11,953 nucleotides of DNA from NAT127 sp041655035 (lineage in GTDB: Bacteria; Pseudomonadota; Gammaproteobacteria; Pseudomonadales; Porticoccaceae): positions 1 through 11,953 of the forward strand of contig JBAZCN010000109.1 of the NCBI GenBank assembly GCA_041655035.1, written 5' to 3'. Both the position numbers and the translations under genes were made by a program. The notes below the pieces were generated by a model, which made no database searches, had not been told where the DNA came from, and saw only the letters and a program-made list of their open reading frames with translations. This document shows positions 1 to 7,182 of the stretch, in pieces (the first letter of the stretch is position 1; each line of letters starts with the position of its first letter).

Positions 1-193
1 GGCGCTGTTCCGTGCGACGAGTTCGCTGTTGCTGATTCGCACCCAGGATGACGATTACCGCACCGATCTGGTGACCGCGGAGCGGTTCGATCTGATCAGG
101 AAATTGCCGGACAGCAGCTACCGGCTGCTGGACCGCAAGATCCTCGCGGACCAGACGACGATCGGAACCCATAACCTGGCTGTTTTTCTCTAG
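1..193 (+). CDS. Aromatic-ring-hydroxylating dioxygenase beta subunit, C-terminal end (partial)
   Basis: The window opens inside a gene whose reading frame starts at base 2 and ends at TAG 191-193, leaving 63 residues. The tail has the look of Rieske-type ring-hydroxylating dioxygenase small subunits: an LFRATSSLLIRTQ strand, a charged connector, then RLLDRKILADQTTIGTHNL and a final AVFL, matching the family pattern of an Arg-rich strand, (L)DQ, and a closing NL(S/A)(V/I)F(L/F). Beta subunits have an NTF2-like fold and hold the catalytic alpha subunits in an alpha3beta3 complex that adds both atoms of O2 to a ring; the alpha subunit would lie upstream, outside the window. The same strand carries the P450 and methyltransferase genes. 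Recognition rests on the C-terminus only, so another NTF2-like protein is possible. Confidence 0.7.
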   Translation, partial: ALFRATSSLLLIRTQDDDYRTDLVTAERFDLIRKLPDSSYRLLDRKILADQTTIGTHNLAVFL

Positions 194-238
194 GGCCTGT
201 CGAGGTTTCGCCGACCGGGCAAAAGCAGGCTGCGGCCC

Positions 239-399
239 GGTGCGCTTCGTTCCTCAGCACACCCTATGGATAGAATAGAAGTGTGCCGAGGAACGAAGCG
301 CGCAACAAAAGATGAATAGAGTAGAGAGTGCGCCGAGGAACGAAGCGCACCACAGGATGAATGAGCATAGGGTGCGCTGAGGAACGAAGCGCACCACAG
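239..399. repeat. REP-like block: one unit inverted against three tandem ~44-nt units
   Basis: Four copies of a short hairpin repeat fill most of the gap between the dioxygenase and the P450. The core is GGTGCGC, an 11-nt spacer TTCGTTCCTCA, then GCGCACC, so each good unit is itself a 7-bp stem-loop. Unit a (239-267) is in this orientation; units b (281-305), c (328-351) and d (371-395) are in reverse. b, c and d belong to three consecutive diverged ~44-nt units (268-310, 311-355, 356-399), each starting with an A/G-rich stretch containing GAAT. a and b can pair over about 21 of 23 positions. This matches REP/BIME elements. They may end or stabilise mRNA. A further dyad, ACCGGGC/GCCCGGT (214-241), abuts unit a but has no T-run. 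Bases 400-498 hold no gene, only a CCCTG/CAGGG dyad (461-480) and the P450 ribosome site. Confidence 0.8.
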
Positions 400-483
400 G
401 AACCGCAGGCATGAAGATGGTCTTTCCTTTGCCAATAGTCGATGCCGAAACATCAACAGGCCCTGGTTCGCAATACAGGGTTC

Positions 484-488
484 AAGGA
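484..488 (+). promoter_or_regulatory. Ribosome binding site choosing the P450 start
   Basis: AAGGA lies 10 bases before ATG 499. The in-frame ATG at 442 has no comparable purine run at the right distance, so 499 is preferred, removing 19 residues with no P450 character. Confidence 0.6.
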
Positions 489-498
489 TCAGCCTGCC

Positions 499-1794
499 AT
501 GACCACACATGACCCATCAGCTTCCGGCGCCGACGGCGAACCCGCCTTCACCGCGGTAAGCGCGATTTACGATGGTGCGGGCCTCGATGATCCGCACTCT
601 CTCTACGCGCGGTTGCGCGCGACGAGCCCGGTCATGGAAGGGGATATCCTCGCTCGTTATGGCGTACCCTCGCAGGCGGATTACGCCAATCGCGGGCGCA
701 AGGTTTTCACCCTGTTTCGCAACGCCGACATCACCGAGGTGCTGCGCAATGACAGGCTGTGGACCACCGAGTTGCTGACCGACGGGCTGGGCAGTTTCTT
801 CGGGGATATGTTTCTCAGCGGTCGCAGCGGCGCGGCGCATCGGTCCCTGCGCAACCTGCTGCAACCCTGTTTCGCGCCGGCTGTGCTCAAGCGCTGGCAG
901 GATACCCTGATCACGCCACTCACCGAGAACGTTTTCGGCAGCGCCCTCAGGCAAAAGCGCCATGCGGAGCTGGTATCGGAACTGTTCCTGCCGTTCCCGA
1001 TCCGCACGATCTATGCGATTCTCGGCTTTGCCGACGATCCGGAATCGGTCGAATATTTCGCCGACCTGGCGCTGCGCGTGCTGGCGGGACCGCAGGTCGA
1101 TCCGGCAAAGGCCGAGCTGACCATGGCCCGCGCCTTCGAGGCCTCCCACAAATTGCATGACTTCATTGTCGCTGTGGTCGCCGATCGGCGGGCCGCGGGC
1201 GCGGATGGCGAGGATATGATCTCCCGGTTGATCCGGGCCGAATTCGAGGGCCGCGCGCTGAGCGATGATGAAATCGGCGACATCGTGCGGATGCTGCTGC
1301 CGGCCGCCGCGGAGTCCACCACCCGGACAATGTCCAATCTGCTGGTGCACTTGTTTGCCAATCCCGATGTGCTTGCGCGGCTGAGGGCGGATCGTTCACT
1401 ATTGCCCAAAGTGCTCAAGGAATCGATGCGCCTGGAGCCGGTAGCCGCTTTCCTCGCCAGGCAGGCGGCGGAAGATACCGATATCGGCGGGGTTGCGATC
1501 CCGGCCGGGGCCGCGGTTTCGATCGTGATCGCCTCCGCGCTGCGCGACGAAACGCTGTTCGAGCATCCCAATGACTTTGATATCGATCGGCCATCGATAC
1601 CGACCCTGGGCTTCGGCTATGGGGCGCACATGTGCCTGGGCATGCCGGTGGCCAAGCTGGAAATCGACGCGGCGATGAATCTGCTGCTCGACCTGCCCAA
1701 TTTGCGCCTCGATCCGGTTCATTCCGCACCGGTCGTCCGGGGAATGCAGTTCCGTGGCCCCGAGGTGGTCCATGTGGTGTGGGATGAGCCATAA
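499..1794 (+). CDS. Cytochrome P450
   Basis: Soluble bacterial class I P450 of 431 residues, expected to hydroxylate an organic substrate with O2 and electrons from a ferredoxin/ferredoxin reductase pair not in this window. Visible landmarks (numbering from ATG 499): C-helix HRSLR (His114, Arg118) for haem propionate contact; I-helix AAAESTTR (269-276), the oxygen-activation element; K-helix ExxR as ESMR (308-311); haem loop FGYGAHMCLG (372-381) with Cys379 as the thiolate ligand. In the I-helix the usual acid-Thr pair reads Glu-Ser followed by Thr-Thr. There is no N-terminal membrane anchor. The gene follows the REP block and lies 33 bases before the methyltransferase, so the two are probably co-transcribed. 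The CYP family and substrate cannot be assigned by eye; the surrounding genes suggest an alicyclic or aromatic compound. Confidence 0.95.
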   Translation: MTTHDPSASGADGEPAFTAVSAIYDGAGLDDPHSLYARLRATSPVMEGDILARYGVPSQADYANRGRKVFTLFRNADITEVLRNDRLWTTELLTDGLGSFFGDMFLSGRSGAAHRSLRNLLQPCFAPAVLKRWQDTLITPLTENVFGSALRQKRHAELVSELFLPFPIRTIYAILGFADDPESVEYFADLALRVLAGPQVDPAKAELTMARAFEASHKLHDFIVAVVADRRAAGADGEDMISRLIRAEFEGRALSDDEIGDIVRMLLPAAAESTTRTMSNLLVHLFANPDVLARLRADRSLLPKVLKESMRLEPVAAFLARQAAEDTDIGGVAIPAGAAVSIVIASALRDETLFEHPNDFDIDRPSIPTLGFGYGAHMCLGMPVAKLEIDAAMNLLLDLPNLRLDPVHSAPVVRGMQFRGPEVVHVVWDEP

Positions 1795-1811
1795 CTCTGA
1801 ACCACAACTCT

Positions 1812-1818
1812 GGTGGGG
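1812..1818 (+). promoter_or_regulatory. Ribosome binding site choosing the methyltransferase start
   Basis: GGTGGGG sits 9 bases before ATG 1828 and itself overlaps an in-frame GTG at 1813. Nothing resembling a ribosome site precedes that GTG, so ATG 1828 is preferred. Confidence 0.55.
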
Positions 1819-1827
1819 TATATTCCT

Positions 1828-2466
1828 ATGGATCCAAGACTGATCGATCTTCTCGCCGGGCTGGAGCAGCGCTGGCGGGACGAACAGGCGGAGCAGGCCG
1901 GTATCAGCCGGGAACAGTCCCTGGCGAAGATCGACGACTACCTGTTGCCGGTCGGGCCGGAAACCGGGCGCCTGATGAATGACCTGATCAAGGCCGCCGG
2001 CTCGCAGCTGATTGTCGAGGTCGGCTCGTCCTATGGCTATTCGACCCTGTGGCTGGCCGAGGCCGCCAGGGAAACGGGTGGGCGGGTGATCTCCCTGGAA
2101 CTGCATGGCGGCAAGATTGCCTACGCCAAAGGTTTGCTGAGAGAAGTCGACCTGGAAGACGTGGTGACCTTTGTCGAAGGCGATGCCCTTGCCTCCCTCG
2201 AGGCGATGACAGGGCCGGTGGATTTCGTGCTGATCGACCTGTGGAAGGATCTCTACATTCCCTGTTTTGACCGGCTCCGGCCGCTGCTGGCCGACGGCGC
2301 GATGATCGTGGCCGACAATATGATTTTCCCTCCTGACAATAAGGCCAACGCCATCGCCTACCGCAACCGCGTGCTGGCCGACGAGCGCATCGATTCCGTG
2401 CTGTTGCCGATTGGCTCCGGCATCGAACTCAGCCGGGTAACCCCCCGGGATTTCCCGCGCCGTTGA
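1828..2466 (+). CDS. Class I SAM-dependent O-methyltransferase (catechol-OMT / YrrM-like)
   Basis: A 212-residue cytosolic methyltransferase. The SAM-binding motif I is VEVGSSYGYST (63-73), followed by an acidic strand end, SLELH with Glu91, that would bind the ribose hydroxyls. The strand VLIDLWKDLY (134-143) carries Asp137 and Lys140, in the place of the metal-binding D(A)xK(x)xY element of catechol O-methyltransferase-like enzymes. ADNM (162-165) is the second metal-site region. Length and motif order fit the YrrM/Methyltransf_3/24 group, which usually methylates a hydroxyl on catechol-like or other small substrates with Mg2+. It lies directly after the P450 and a dioxygenase gene, so methylation of a newly made hydroxyl is a reasonable inference. 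The acceptor is unknown. The stop is 6 bases from the 3' end of the converging pseudogene. Confidence 0.85.
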   Translation: MDPRLIDLLAGLEQRWRDEQAEQAGISREQSLAKIDDYLLPVGPETGRLMNDLIKAAGSQLIVEVGSSYGYSTLWLAEAARETGGRVISLELHGGKIAYAKGLLREVDLEDVVTFVEGDALASLEAMTGPVDFVLIDLWKDLYIPCFDRLRPLLADGAMIVADNMIFPPDNKANAIAYRNRVLADERIDSVLLPIGSGIELSRVTPRDFPRR

Positions 2467-2472
2467 CCGGCG

Positions 2473-2685
2473 TCAGCGGATGCCGGCCACAGCCCTGCGC
2501 ACATCCGCCATCTGCGGCTGGTGGACGAAATGTCCGCCATCGCAGGCGCTGGCCGGTGATGTAGCCGGACTCGTCGCTGGCGAGAAAAGCGGCCAGGGCG
2601 CGGCGGCATAGCGGCTGGCACAGGCAGCGCCGATGCCGGTGGCGCCTCCGGCGACGATGGCGACTTTATTGGCAAGACGTGGCAT
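2473..2685 (-). pseudogene. Short-chain dehydrogenase remnant with internal deletion and frameshifts
   Basis: The frame starting at ATG 2685 gives a perfect SDR N-terminus, MPRLANKVAIVAGGATGIG, with the Rossmann glycine motif, and has a strong ribosome site (AAAGGAG about 7 bases upstream). After about 28 residues the fold stops. Another frame then encodes LAAFLASDESGYITGQ, the conserved SDR C-terminal element, and the original frame returns for CDGGHFVHQPQMADVRR, the expected (V)DGG tail. The central 150 or so residues, including NNAG, Ser and YxxxK, are missing. About 213 bases remain of an expected 750-780, with two frame changes around the FLASD-ITGQ piece. The gene cannot make a working enzyme. 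It stands last in the receptor operon, 68 bases after the SnoaL-like gene. A sequencing artefact is unlikely because a whole core is gone. Confidence 0.85.
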
Positions 2686-2753
2686 GGCGTTCTCCTTTAA
2701 TTTTTAGCAGGGTCGATTGATCCGCTGCCGCGGCTATACACAGCAAACGGCCA

Positions 2754-3221
2754 TCAGCGGATCGAGCGGGCCGGGGGAATGCCCCGGGTCCACAACCGCG
2801 TCACTTTGAGGGAGTGAATCAGCCAGCGGCCATCTATCCGCCGGTACTGCTCGTGGTAGTGACCGTAACCGTGCAGCGATTCCAGGCCCAGGGGATTGGT
2901 CGAGCCCGACGGCCAGAAAATACGGTCTTCCATGGCCCAGATACCCCGGGCCTCGGTGGCGGAGACGATGTCGATTTCCGGCATATGGCCGTGGTGGATA
3001 CTCACCGCCCCGGCGAGGGCCTCGGCAATAAAGGGAATTCCCGCATCGACAGCGATGGGTTCGTCCTGGTTTTCGGGGAAAAACAGCGTGGCGTCGCGGG
3101 TAAAGATGCCGGCGAGATCGACCCAGTTCTTGCCGTCCACCAGGCGGAAGTAGCGGGCCTTCAGCTGGTGGATTTCCAGTATCGACGCGACATCCTGCGA
3201 ACTGATCCCGGCGCTCACCAC
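2754..3221 (-). CDS. SnoaL-like / NTF2-fold protein, possible dehydratase or isomerase
   Basis: A 155-residue single-domain protein of the SnoaL_4 type: an N-terminal helix region with YFRLVDGKNWVDLAGIFTRD, beta strands with HHGHMPEID, then GYGHYHEQYRRIDGRWLI near the end. Tyr24, Asp29 and His77 are spaced as the Tyr-Asp-His set that I recall for the bile-acid 7alpha-dehydratase BaiE (Tyr30, Asp35, His83), so acid-base chemistry on a cyclic ketone or alcohol is plausible. This is a family-level match, not an assignment. Ketosteroid isomerases and dioxygenase beta subunits share the fold. The GTG start follows the flavoprotein TGA with no spacer; a second GTG at 3218 is better placed for the GGAGG at 3227-3231. 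The gene is almost certainly translationally coupled to the flavoprotein. Confidence 0.85.
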   Translation of the reverse strand: MVSAGISSQDVASILEIHQLKARYFRLVDGKNWVDLAGIFTRDATLFFPENQDEPIAVDAGIPFIAEALAGAVSIHHGHMPEIDIVSATEARGIWAMEDRIFWPSGSTNPLGLESLHGYGHYHEQYRRIDGRWLIHSLKVTRLWTRGIPPARSIR

Positions 3222-4922
3222 TCAGGCCTCCGCGGCGGTGTCGCCCGGCGCGGCGTGGCGCGCGGCGAGATAACCGAAAGTCATGGCCGGCCCGATGGTC
3301 GCGCCGCCGCCGGGGTAGCCGCGCCCCATGACCGAGGCGGTGATGTTGCCGGTGGCGTAGAGTCCGGGTATGGGCTGGCCATCGCTGTCGAGCACCTCGG
3401 CGTTGATGCCGATGCGCAGGCCGCCATTGGTGCCTATATCTCCGGGGTATACGGGCAGTGCATAGAAAGGTGCCTTTGCCAGTGGCGTCAGGCTCGGATT
3501 GGCCTCGAGTTTCTGGTCGCCGAAAATCCGCTCGTAGAGGGTCTCGCCGCGGTGAAAATCCGGGTCTCGCCCTTGGCGGGCATTGGCGTTGAAGCGATCG
3601 ATGGTTGCTTTCAGCGCGGCGGGGTCGATATTCAGCTTGCGGGCCATCTCGTCCCAGTCGCGGGCTTGGACGAGTATCTGCCGCACCGCCTTGGGGTGCA
3701 TCCATATGGGGATGATGGGCAGTACCGGCCCCATCGGGTAGCGCCACTTGAACAGCGAGTCGAACAGGATGAACGAGGGGCAAGTGCCGGTGGCGGCGTT
3801 GTCGATCATCGCCTGGCCGGCGCAGTGGTAATCGACGGCTTCGTTCATGTAGCGGTTGCCCGCCTGGTTGACGATGATGGCGCCGGGCAATGACCGCTCG
3901 ATGAACAGGGGCCGCGCCCGGTCTTCCCCGGGCACGCGCACCACCGGGGCGCGCCAGGCCGAATCCAGCATCGCCGCCCCCGCGCCCACGCCGAGGGCGG
4001 CGACCATGGCGTCGCCGGTATTGTTTCCCTGGGCGCCGCTCCACTCGGTGTTGGGCGAGGCGGGCAGGTGTCGTGCGCGCAGTCCCGGGCTGTGTTCGAA
4101 GCCGCCGGCGGCGAGAATGACCGCGCGGCGGGCCTTGACCGCCAGGCGGCGGCCCTCGCGCTCGACGATGGCGCCGCTGACGCGTCCGTGGTCATCGCTA
4201 ACCAGTTCCAGCAGCGTCGTGTTCAGCCACAGGGGGACACCGCGCTTGTCCAGGGAGAGCTTGAGGCGGCCGATCAGGGCATTGCCCCCGGTCAGGTAGC
4301 GGGACTGGGACGACCGCAAGCGCTGGCCCACATCCGAGTAATGGCGCCACAGGGTGCGCAGCATCGCGCCGATCCAGCCCGGGGTGCGGGTGACCAGCTT
4401 GGAGGCGTCGATGGAGTTCCAGACAAAGCGGCCGAACAGCATATTCGAAACGTGGGGGCGTTCCAGGTGGTCGAGATCGCCGCCCAGCAACCTGCCGTCG
4501 AGAGGCACACAGTCGTGACTGCGCCAGCCGCTCTTGCCGCCGGGTTGTTCCGACCGGTAATCCGGGTAGGGGATGGGCTTATAGGCCACGTCGGAGTTAT
4601 CGACCATATAGCGAAGCATTTCCCGGCCGCGGGCAATGAAGGTCTGGATCAAGTCATCAGCGGCATCGTCGCCGGCCAGGGCCTTGATATAGGTGAAGGC
4701 TTCTTGTGGCGAATCCTGTGCTCCCGCCGCCTCCGCCAGGTGGCTGAGGGGAATCCACAGCACGGCGCCGGAGGTGGCCGAGGTGCCGCCGAAACGCTCC
4801 CCCTTTTCCACCACCAGGGTCTCGGCATGGCGGTCCGCGGCCACCACCGCAGCCGTCAAGCCGCCGGCGCCGGAGCCGACGACCAGGATGTCACACTCCG
4901 TATCCCACTGATTGTTGCCCAT
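3222..4922 (-). CDS. FAD-binding dehydrogenase, 3-ketosteroid-delta-1-dehydrogenase-like
   Basis: A 566-residue flavoprotein of the fumarate reductase/KSTD superfamily (FAD_binding_2). The N-terminal dinucleotide motif is VVGSGAGGLTAA (14-25), then VVEKGERFGGTSATSGA binds the FAD ribose and flavin. Further marks are YPDYRSEQPGG (119-129), like the conserved PDY...PGG element of KSTDs; ILAAGGFE (269-276); GNRYMNEAVDY (355-365); YPGDIGTNGG (492-501); and the closing GRGYPGGGATIGPAMTFGY FAD contact. Family members introduce a C=C bond next to a ring ketone, passing hydride to FAD. The sequence supports a ketone-desaturating role but not the exact substrate. ATG 4922 has AGGAG 8 bases upstream (4931-4935). 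No signal peptide is seen. It sits between the OYE-type reductase and the SnoaL-like gene. Confidence 0.88.
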   Translation of the reverse strand: MGNNQWDTECDILVVGSGAGGLTAAVVAADRHAETLVVEKGERFGGTSATSGAVLWIPLSHLAEAAGAQDSPQEAFTYIKALAGDDAADDLIQTFIARGREMLRYMVDNSDVAYKPIPYPDYRSEQPGGKSGWRSHDCVPLDGRLLGGDLDHLERPHVSNMLFGRFVWNSIDASKLVTRTPGWIGAMLRTLWRHYSDVGQRLRSSQSRYLTGGNALIGRLKLSLDKRGVPLWLNTTLLELVSDDHGRVSGAIVEREGRRLAVKARRAVILAAGGFEHSPGLRARHLPASPNTEWSGAQGNNTGDAMVAALGVGAGAAMLDSAWRAPVVRVPGEDRARPLFIERSLPGAIIVNQAGNRYMNEAVDYHCAGQAMIDNAATGTCPSFILFDSLFKWRYPMGPVLPIIPIWMHPKAVRQILVQARDWDEMARKLNIDPAALKATIDRFNANARQGRDPDFHRGETLYERIFGDQKLEANPSLTPLAKAPFYALPVYPGDIGTNGGLRIGINAEVLDSDGQPIPGLYATGNITASVMGRGYPGGGATIGPAMTFGYLAARHAAPGDTAAEA

Positions 4923-5016
4923 TCACATTTCTCCTGGTGTTATTTTCTTGTCCGCTACCCGGCGCCGAGCGGCGTACAGGTTGCCAAGCCTTGCCCGCCG
5001 GTCGCCGCCCGCCGGA

Positions 5017-5034
5017 GCTGGTCTTCAGACCAGC
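5017..5034. repeat. Perfect dyad spanning the stop codon of the OYE-type gene
   Basis: GCTGGTCT and AGACCAGC face each other across two bases, giving a hairpin of 7 bp with a 4-nt loop that includes the TGA stop. No T-run follows on the minus strand, so it is not a typical intrinsic terminator. A direct repeat CCGGCGGGC, 5 bases apart, follows just downstream. It may shape mRNA processing between the two flavoprotein genes. Confidence 0.55.
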
Positions 5035-7004
5035 GCCCGAACCAGGCGATGCCCCTCGGTGATGGCGAGGTGAAGATCCCTCGGCGCCCGCGCGTCGCCG
5101 ATGATGGCGAGGTTGTCGCCGAGCTTGTAGCCCTGTTCGCGCAGCGCGTCGTACAGCTCGCGCAGAGGTTCCTTGGCATTGATGAAGACGACGGTGTCGG
5201 CGGCAATGTCTTCCGCCTGGCCGCGATACGCGGTGCGGACCCGGCAGCTGTGTGCGGCGATCTCTTCCAACTGGCTGCGGATCAGCAAACGGAAATCGCC
5301 GTTCTCGGCAAAGCGGCGGAGTGCCGGGTCTACCCGGGTGACGAACTCCACTTGCGGTCCCATCACCGCAAAGCGGGTGACAAAGGTGACGGCAAGCCCC
5401 TTCGAGATCAGGTATTCCGCCGCGGAGATGGCTTCATAGTGCCCGACGTCATCGAAGACGACGGCGCTTGTGCCCAGCTTTCGCCCCGGATTGGTGAACA
5501 ATTCCATCCCGGAAATCACGTGGCCGAGATCGTAGCCGGGGACCGGGTGGTCGGGATGCTCGTACTGCATACCGTTGTCGCGGGGCAGGGCGCCGGTGGC
5601 GATAATCACGTAGTCGGGGTTTTCGCCGATGACATCGTCCACGTCGGCGTAGGTGTTGGTGCGCACCTCGACACCGAGGCGATAGATTTCCTGCTCGAGC
5701 CAGTGGCCGATATCGCCGATGCTGTGCAGCCGCGGACCCAGCTTGGCGACGGCGACCTGGCCGCCGAGGTTGGGCGCCGCTTCAAGCAGGGTCACCCGGT
5801 GCCCCTTCAATGCCGCAGTCCGCGCCGCTTCCATGCCCGCCGGGCCGCCGCCCACCACCAGCACATGGCCGGGCCTGGGCGCCGCCACGATCAGGTCCTC
5901 GGCCAGGGTGCCCTCGCTGCCGGCGGCGGGGTTGACGGTGCAGGCGATGGGGTAGCCGAGATTGGTGCCCATCCAGCAGGCCTGGTTGCAGCCGATACAG
6001 GGCCGGACCTGTTCCGGGTGTCCCGCCCGGGTCTTGCGCACCAGGTCGGGATCGGCGATATGGGCGCGGGTCATATGAACCATGTCGGCGACGCCGTCGC
6101 GCAATAGCTGTTCGGCTTCCTCCAGGGTGCGGAAGCGGCCCACCACGATGCGGGGAATATCCTTGACGGCAGCGGTGATCCGCGCGCTCGATGACAGTTG
6201 GTAGCCCATGGGGTGATCCATGGCGGCGACGAATTTGAAGTTGTAGTAATCGCTCCAGCTGACGTCGAGAAAGTCGATGAGGTTTTCCGCGTGCAGTTGG
6301 CGCACCACGGTGATCAGTTCCTCCTCATCGAGGCCGCCGTCGGCGATGCTGGCCCCGGCGCGGATGCCCACCGGGTAGTCGTCCCCCACTGCGCTGCGCA
6401 CCGCCTGCAGGATCCGCCGCAGGAAGCGCATGCGGTTTTCCAGGGAGCCGCCGTATTCATCCTCGCGCTTGTTGGTCAATTTCGACAGAAATTGCATGAT
6501 CAGGTAGCCATGGGCGGCATGCACCTCGACGCCCTCGATGCCACCTTCGCGGCAGCGCCGCGCGGCTGCCGCGAAATAGGCGATGACTTCCTCGATCTCG
6601 GCTTTCCCCATGGGGTTGGGGACTATGCCGGTGGCGGGGTTGGGGATGGCGGAGACGCCCCAGGGCGGCGCCTGGTCGGGGGTGGGGTAGATATGACCGG
6701 CGTGCCAGATCTGCTGGAATACGCGCATGTCATAGGGTTTCACCGCCGCCATCAGACGTTTGTAGCCGGCGATGACGGTGTCGTCGAAATTGGCAAGACT
6801 GAGGACGGAGGTGGGATGCACCGTGGCCGCTTCGAGGATGGTGAGGCCGACACCGCCTTTGGCCCTCGCCACATGGTAGTCGATCAGACGGTCGCTGATG
6901 GCGCCGTAATCAGACAGCATGGTGCCGTGGGCCGAACGGGAAATCCTGTTGGGAATTTCGACGTTTCTGATTTTCAGCGGTTCGAAGATCCGTTTGAGGC
7001 TCAT
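5025..7004 (-). CDS. NADH:flavin oxidoreductase, Old Yellow Enzyme type with [4Fe-4S] and FAD domains
   Basis: A 659-residue enzyme with the layout of 2,4-dienoyl-CoA reductase, trimethylamine dehydrogenase and the bile-acid enzymes BaiCD/BaiH. Residues 1-330 form an FMN TIM barrel, with HAAHGYL (162-168, proton-donor Tyr167) and NKREDEYGGSLENR (178-191). Cys336, Cys339, Cys343 and Cys355 (CIGCNQAC then 11 residues to Cys) bind the 4Fe-4S cluster. VVGGGPAG (383-390) opens the FAD domain, and FDDVGHYEAISAAEYL (517-532) is the second nucleotide-binding element, TMADH-like. Such enzymes usually reduce an enone or conjugated double bond with NAD(P)H through FAD, Fe-S and FMN. Where FadH has its catalytic His in GWHEAR, this protein reads SWSDYY, so fatty-acid dienoyl-CoA reduction is unlikely. 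The start at 7004 has only a weak ribosome site. Substrate unknown. Confidence 0.92.
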   Translation of the reverse strand: MSLKRIFEPLKIRNVEIPNRISRSAHGTMLSDYGAISDRLIDYHVARAKGGVGLTILEAATVHPTSVLSLANFDDTVIAGYKRLMAAVKPYDMRVFQQIWHAGHIYPTPDQAPPWGVSAIPNPATGIVPNPMGKAEIEEVIAYFAAAARRCREGGIEGVEVHAAHGYLIMQFLSKLTNKREDEYGGSLENRMRFLRRILQAVRSAVGDDYPVGIRAGASIADGGLDEEELITVVRQLHAENLIDFLDVSWSDYYNFKFVAAMDHPMGYQLSSSARITAAVKDIPRIVVGRFRTLEEAEQLLRDGVADMVHMTRAHIADPDLVRKTRAGHPEQVRPCIGCNQACWMGTNLGYPIACTVNPAAGSEGTLAEDLIVAAPRPGHVLVVGGGPAGMEAARTAALKGHRVTLLEAAPNLGGQVAVAKLGPRLHSIGDIGHWLEQEIYRLGVEVRTNTYADVDDVIGENPDYVIIATGALPRDNGMQYEHPDHPVPGYDLGHVISGMELFTNPGRKLGTSAVVFDDVGHYEAISAAEYLISKGLAVTFVTRFAVMGPQVEFVTRVDPALRRFAENGDFRLLIRSQLEEIAAHSCRVRTAYRGQAEDIAADTVVFINAKEPLRELYDALREQGYKLGDNLAIIGDARAPRDLHLAITEGHRLVRALV

Positions 7005-7182
7005 GATGAGGTCTGCTCTGTTTTGATCGTGGTTTCAGGAAAAATCACCGCGCCCCGTTTGATCCGGAGTGTGTGGAGCTCGGTAGCCCGGCCAAAGACC
7101 ACGGCCTCCCATTTTTGCCGGCCCAGGGAGTTCAGCTCGTGCACAGCGTGATCGTTCTGCTGTTGTCATTGGCCCGGTCCAT

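Noticed and set aside
214..241. ACCGGGC/GCCCGGT hairpin after the dioxygenase gene as a terminator
   Set aside because: Seven base pairs with a 14-nt loop and no T-run; at most a weak structure.
239..399. CRISPR array
   Set aside because: Spacers are short, similar to each other and purine-rich, units are imperfect and occur in both orientations; no cas gene is present.
2708..2729. Possible terminator hairpin between the SnoaL-like gene and the pseudogene
   Set aside because: The GCAG-GG/CC-CTGC stem has a bulge and is followed by TAAAAATT rather than a T-run.
2734..4044. Long minus-strand frame overlapping the SnoaL-like and flavoprotein genes
   Set aside because: Arg/Gly/Pro-rich shadow of the real frames with no motif of its own.
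4068..6107. Open frame of 679 codons on the plus strand
   Set aside because: It is antisense to two clear flavoprotein genes with FAD, Fe-S and FMN motifs, in GC-rich DNA where antisense frames stay open; its product shows no domain.
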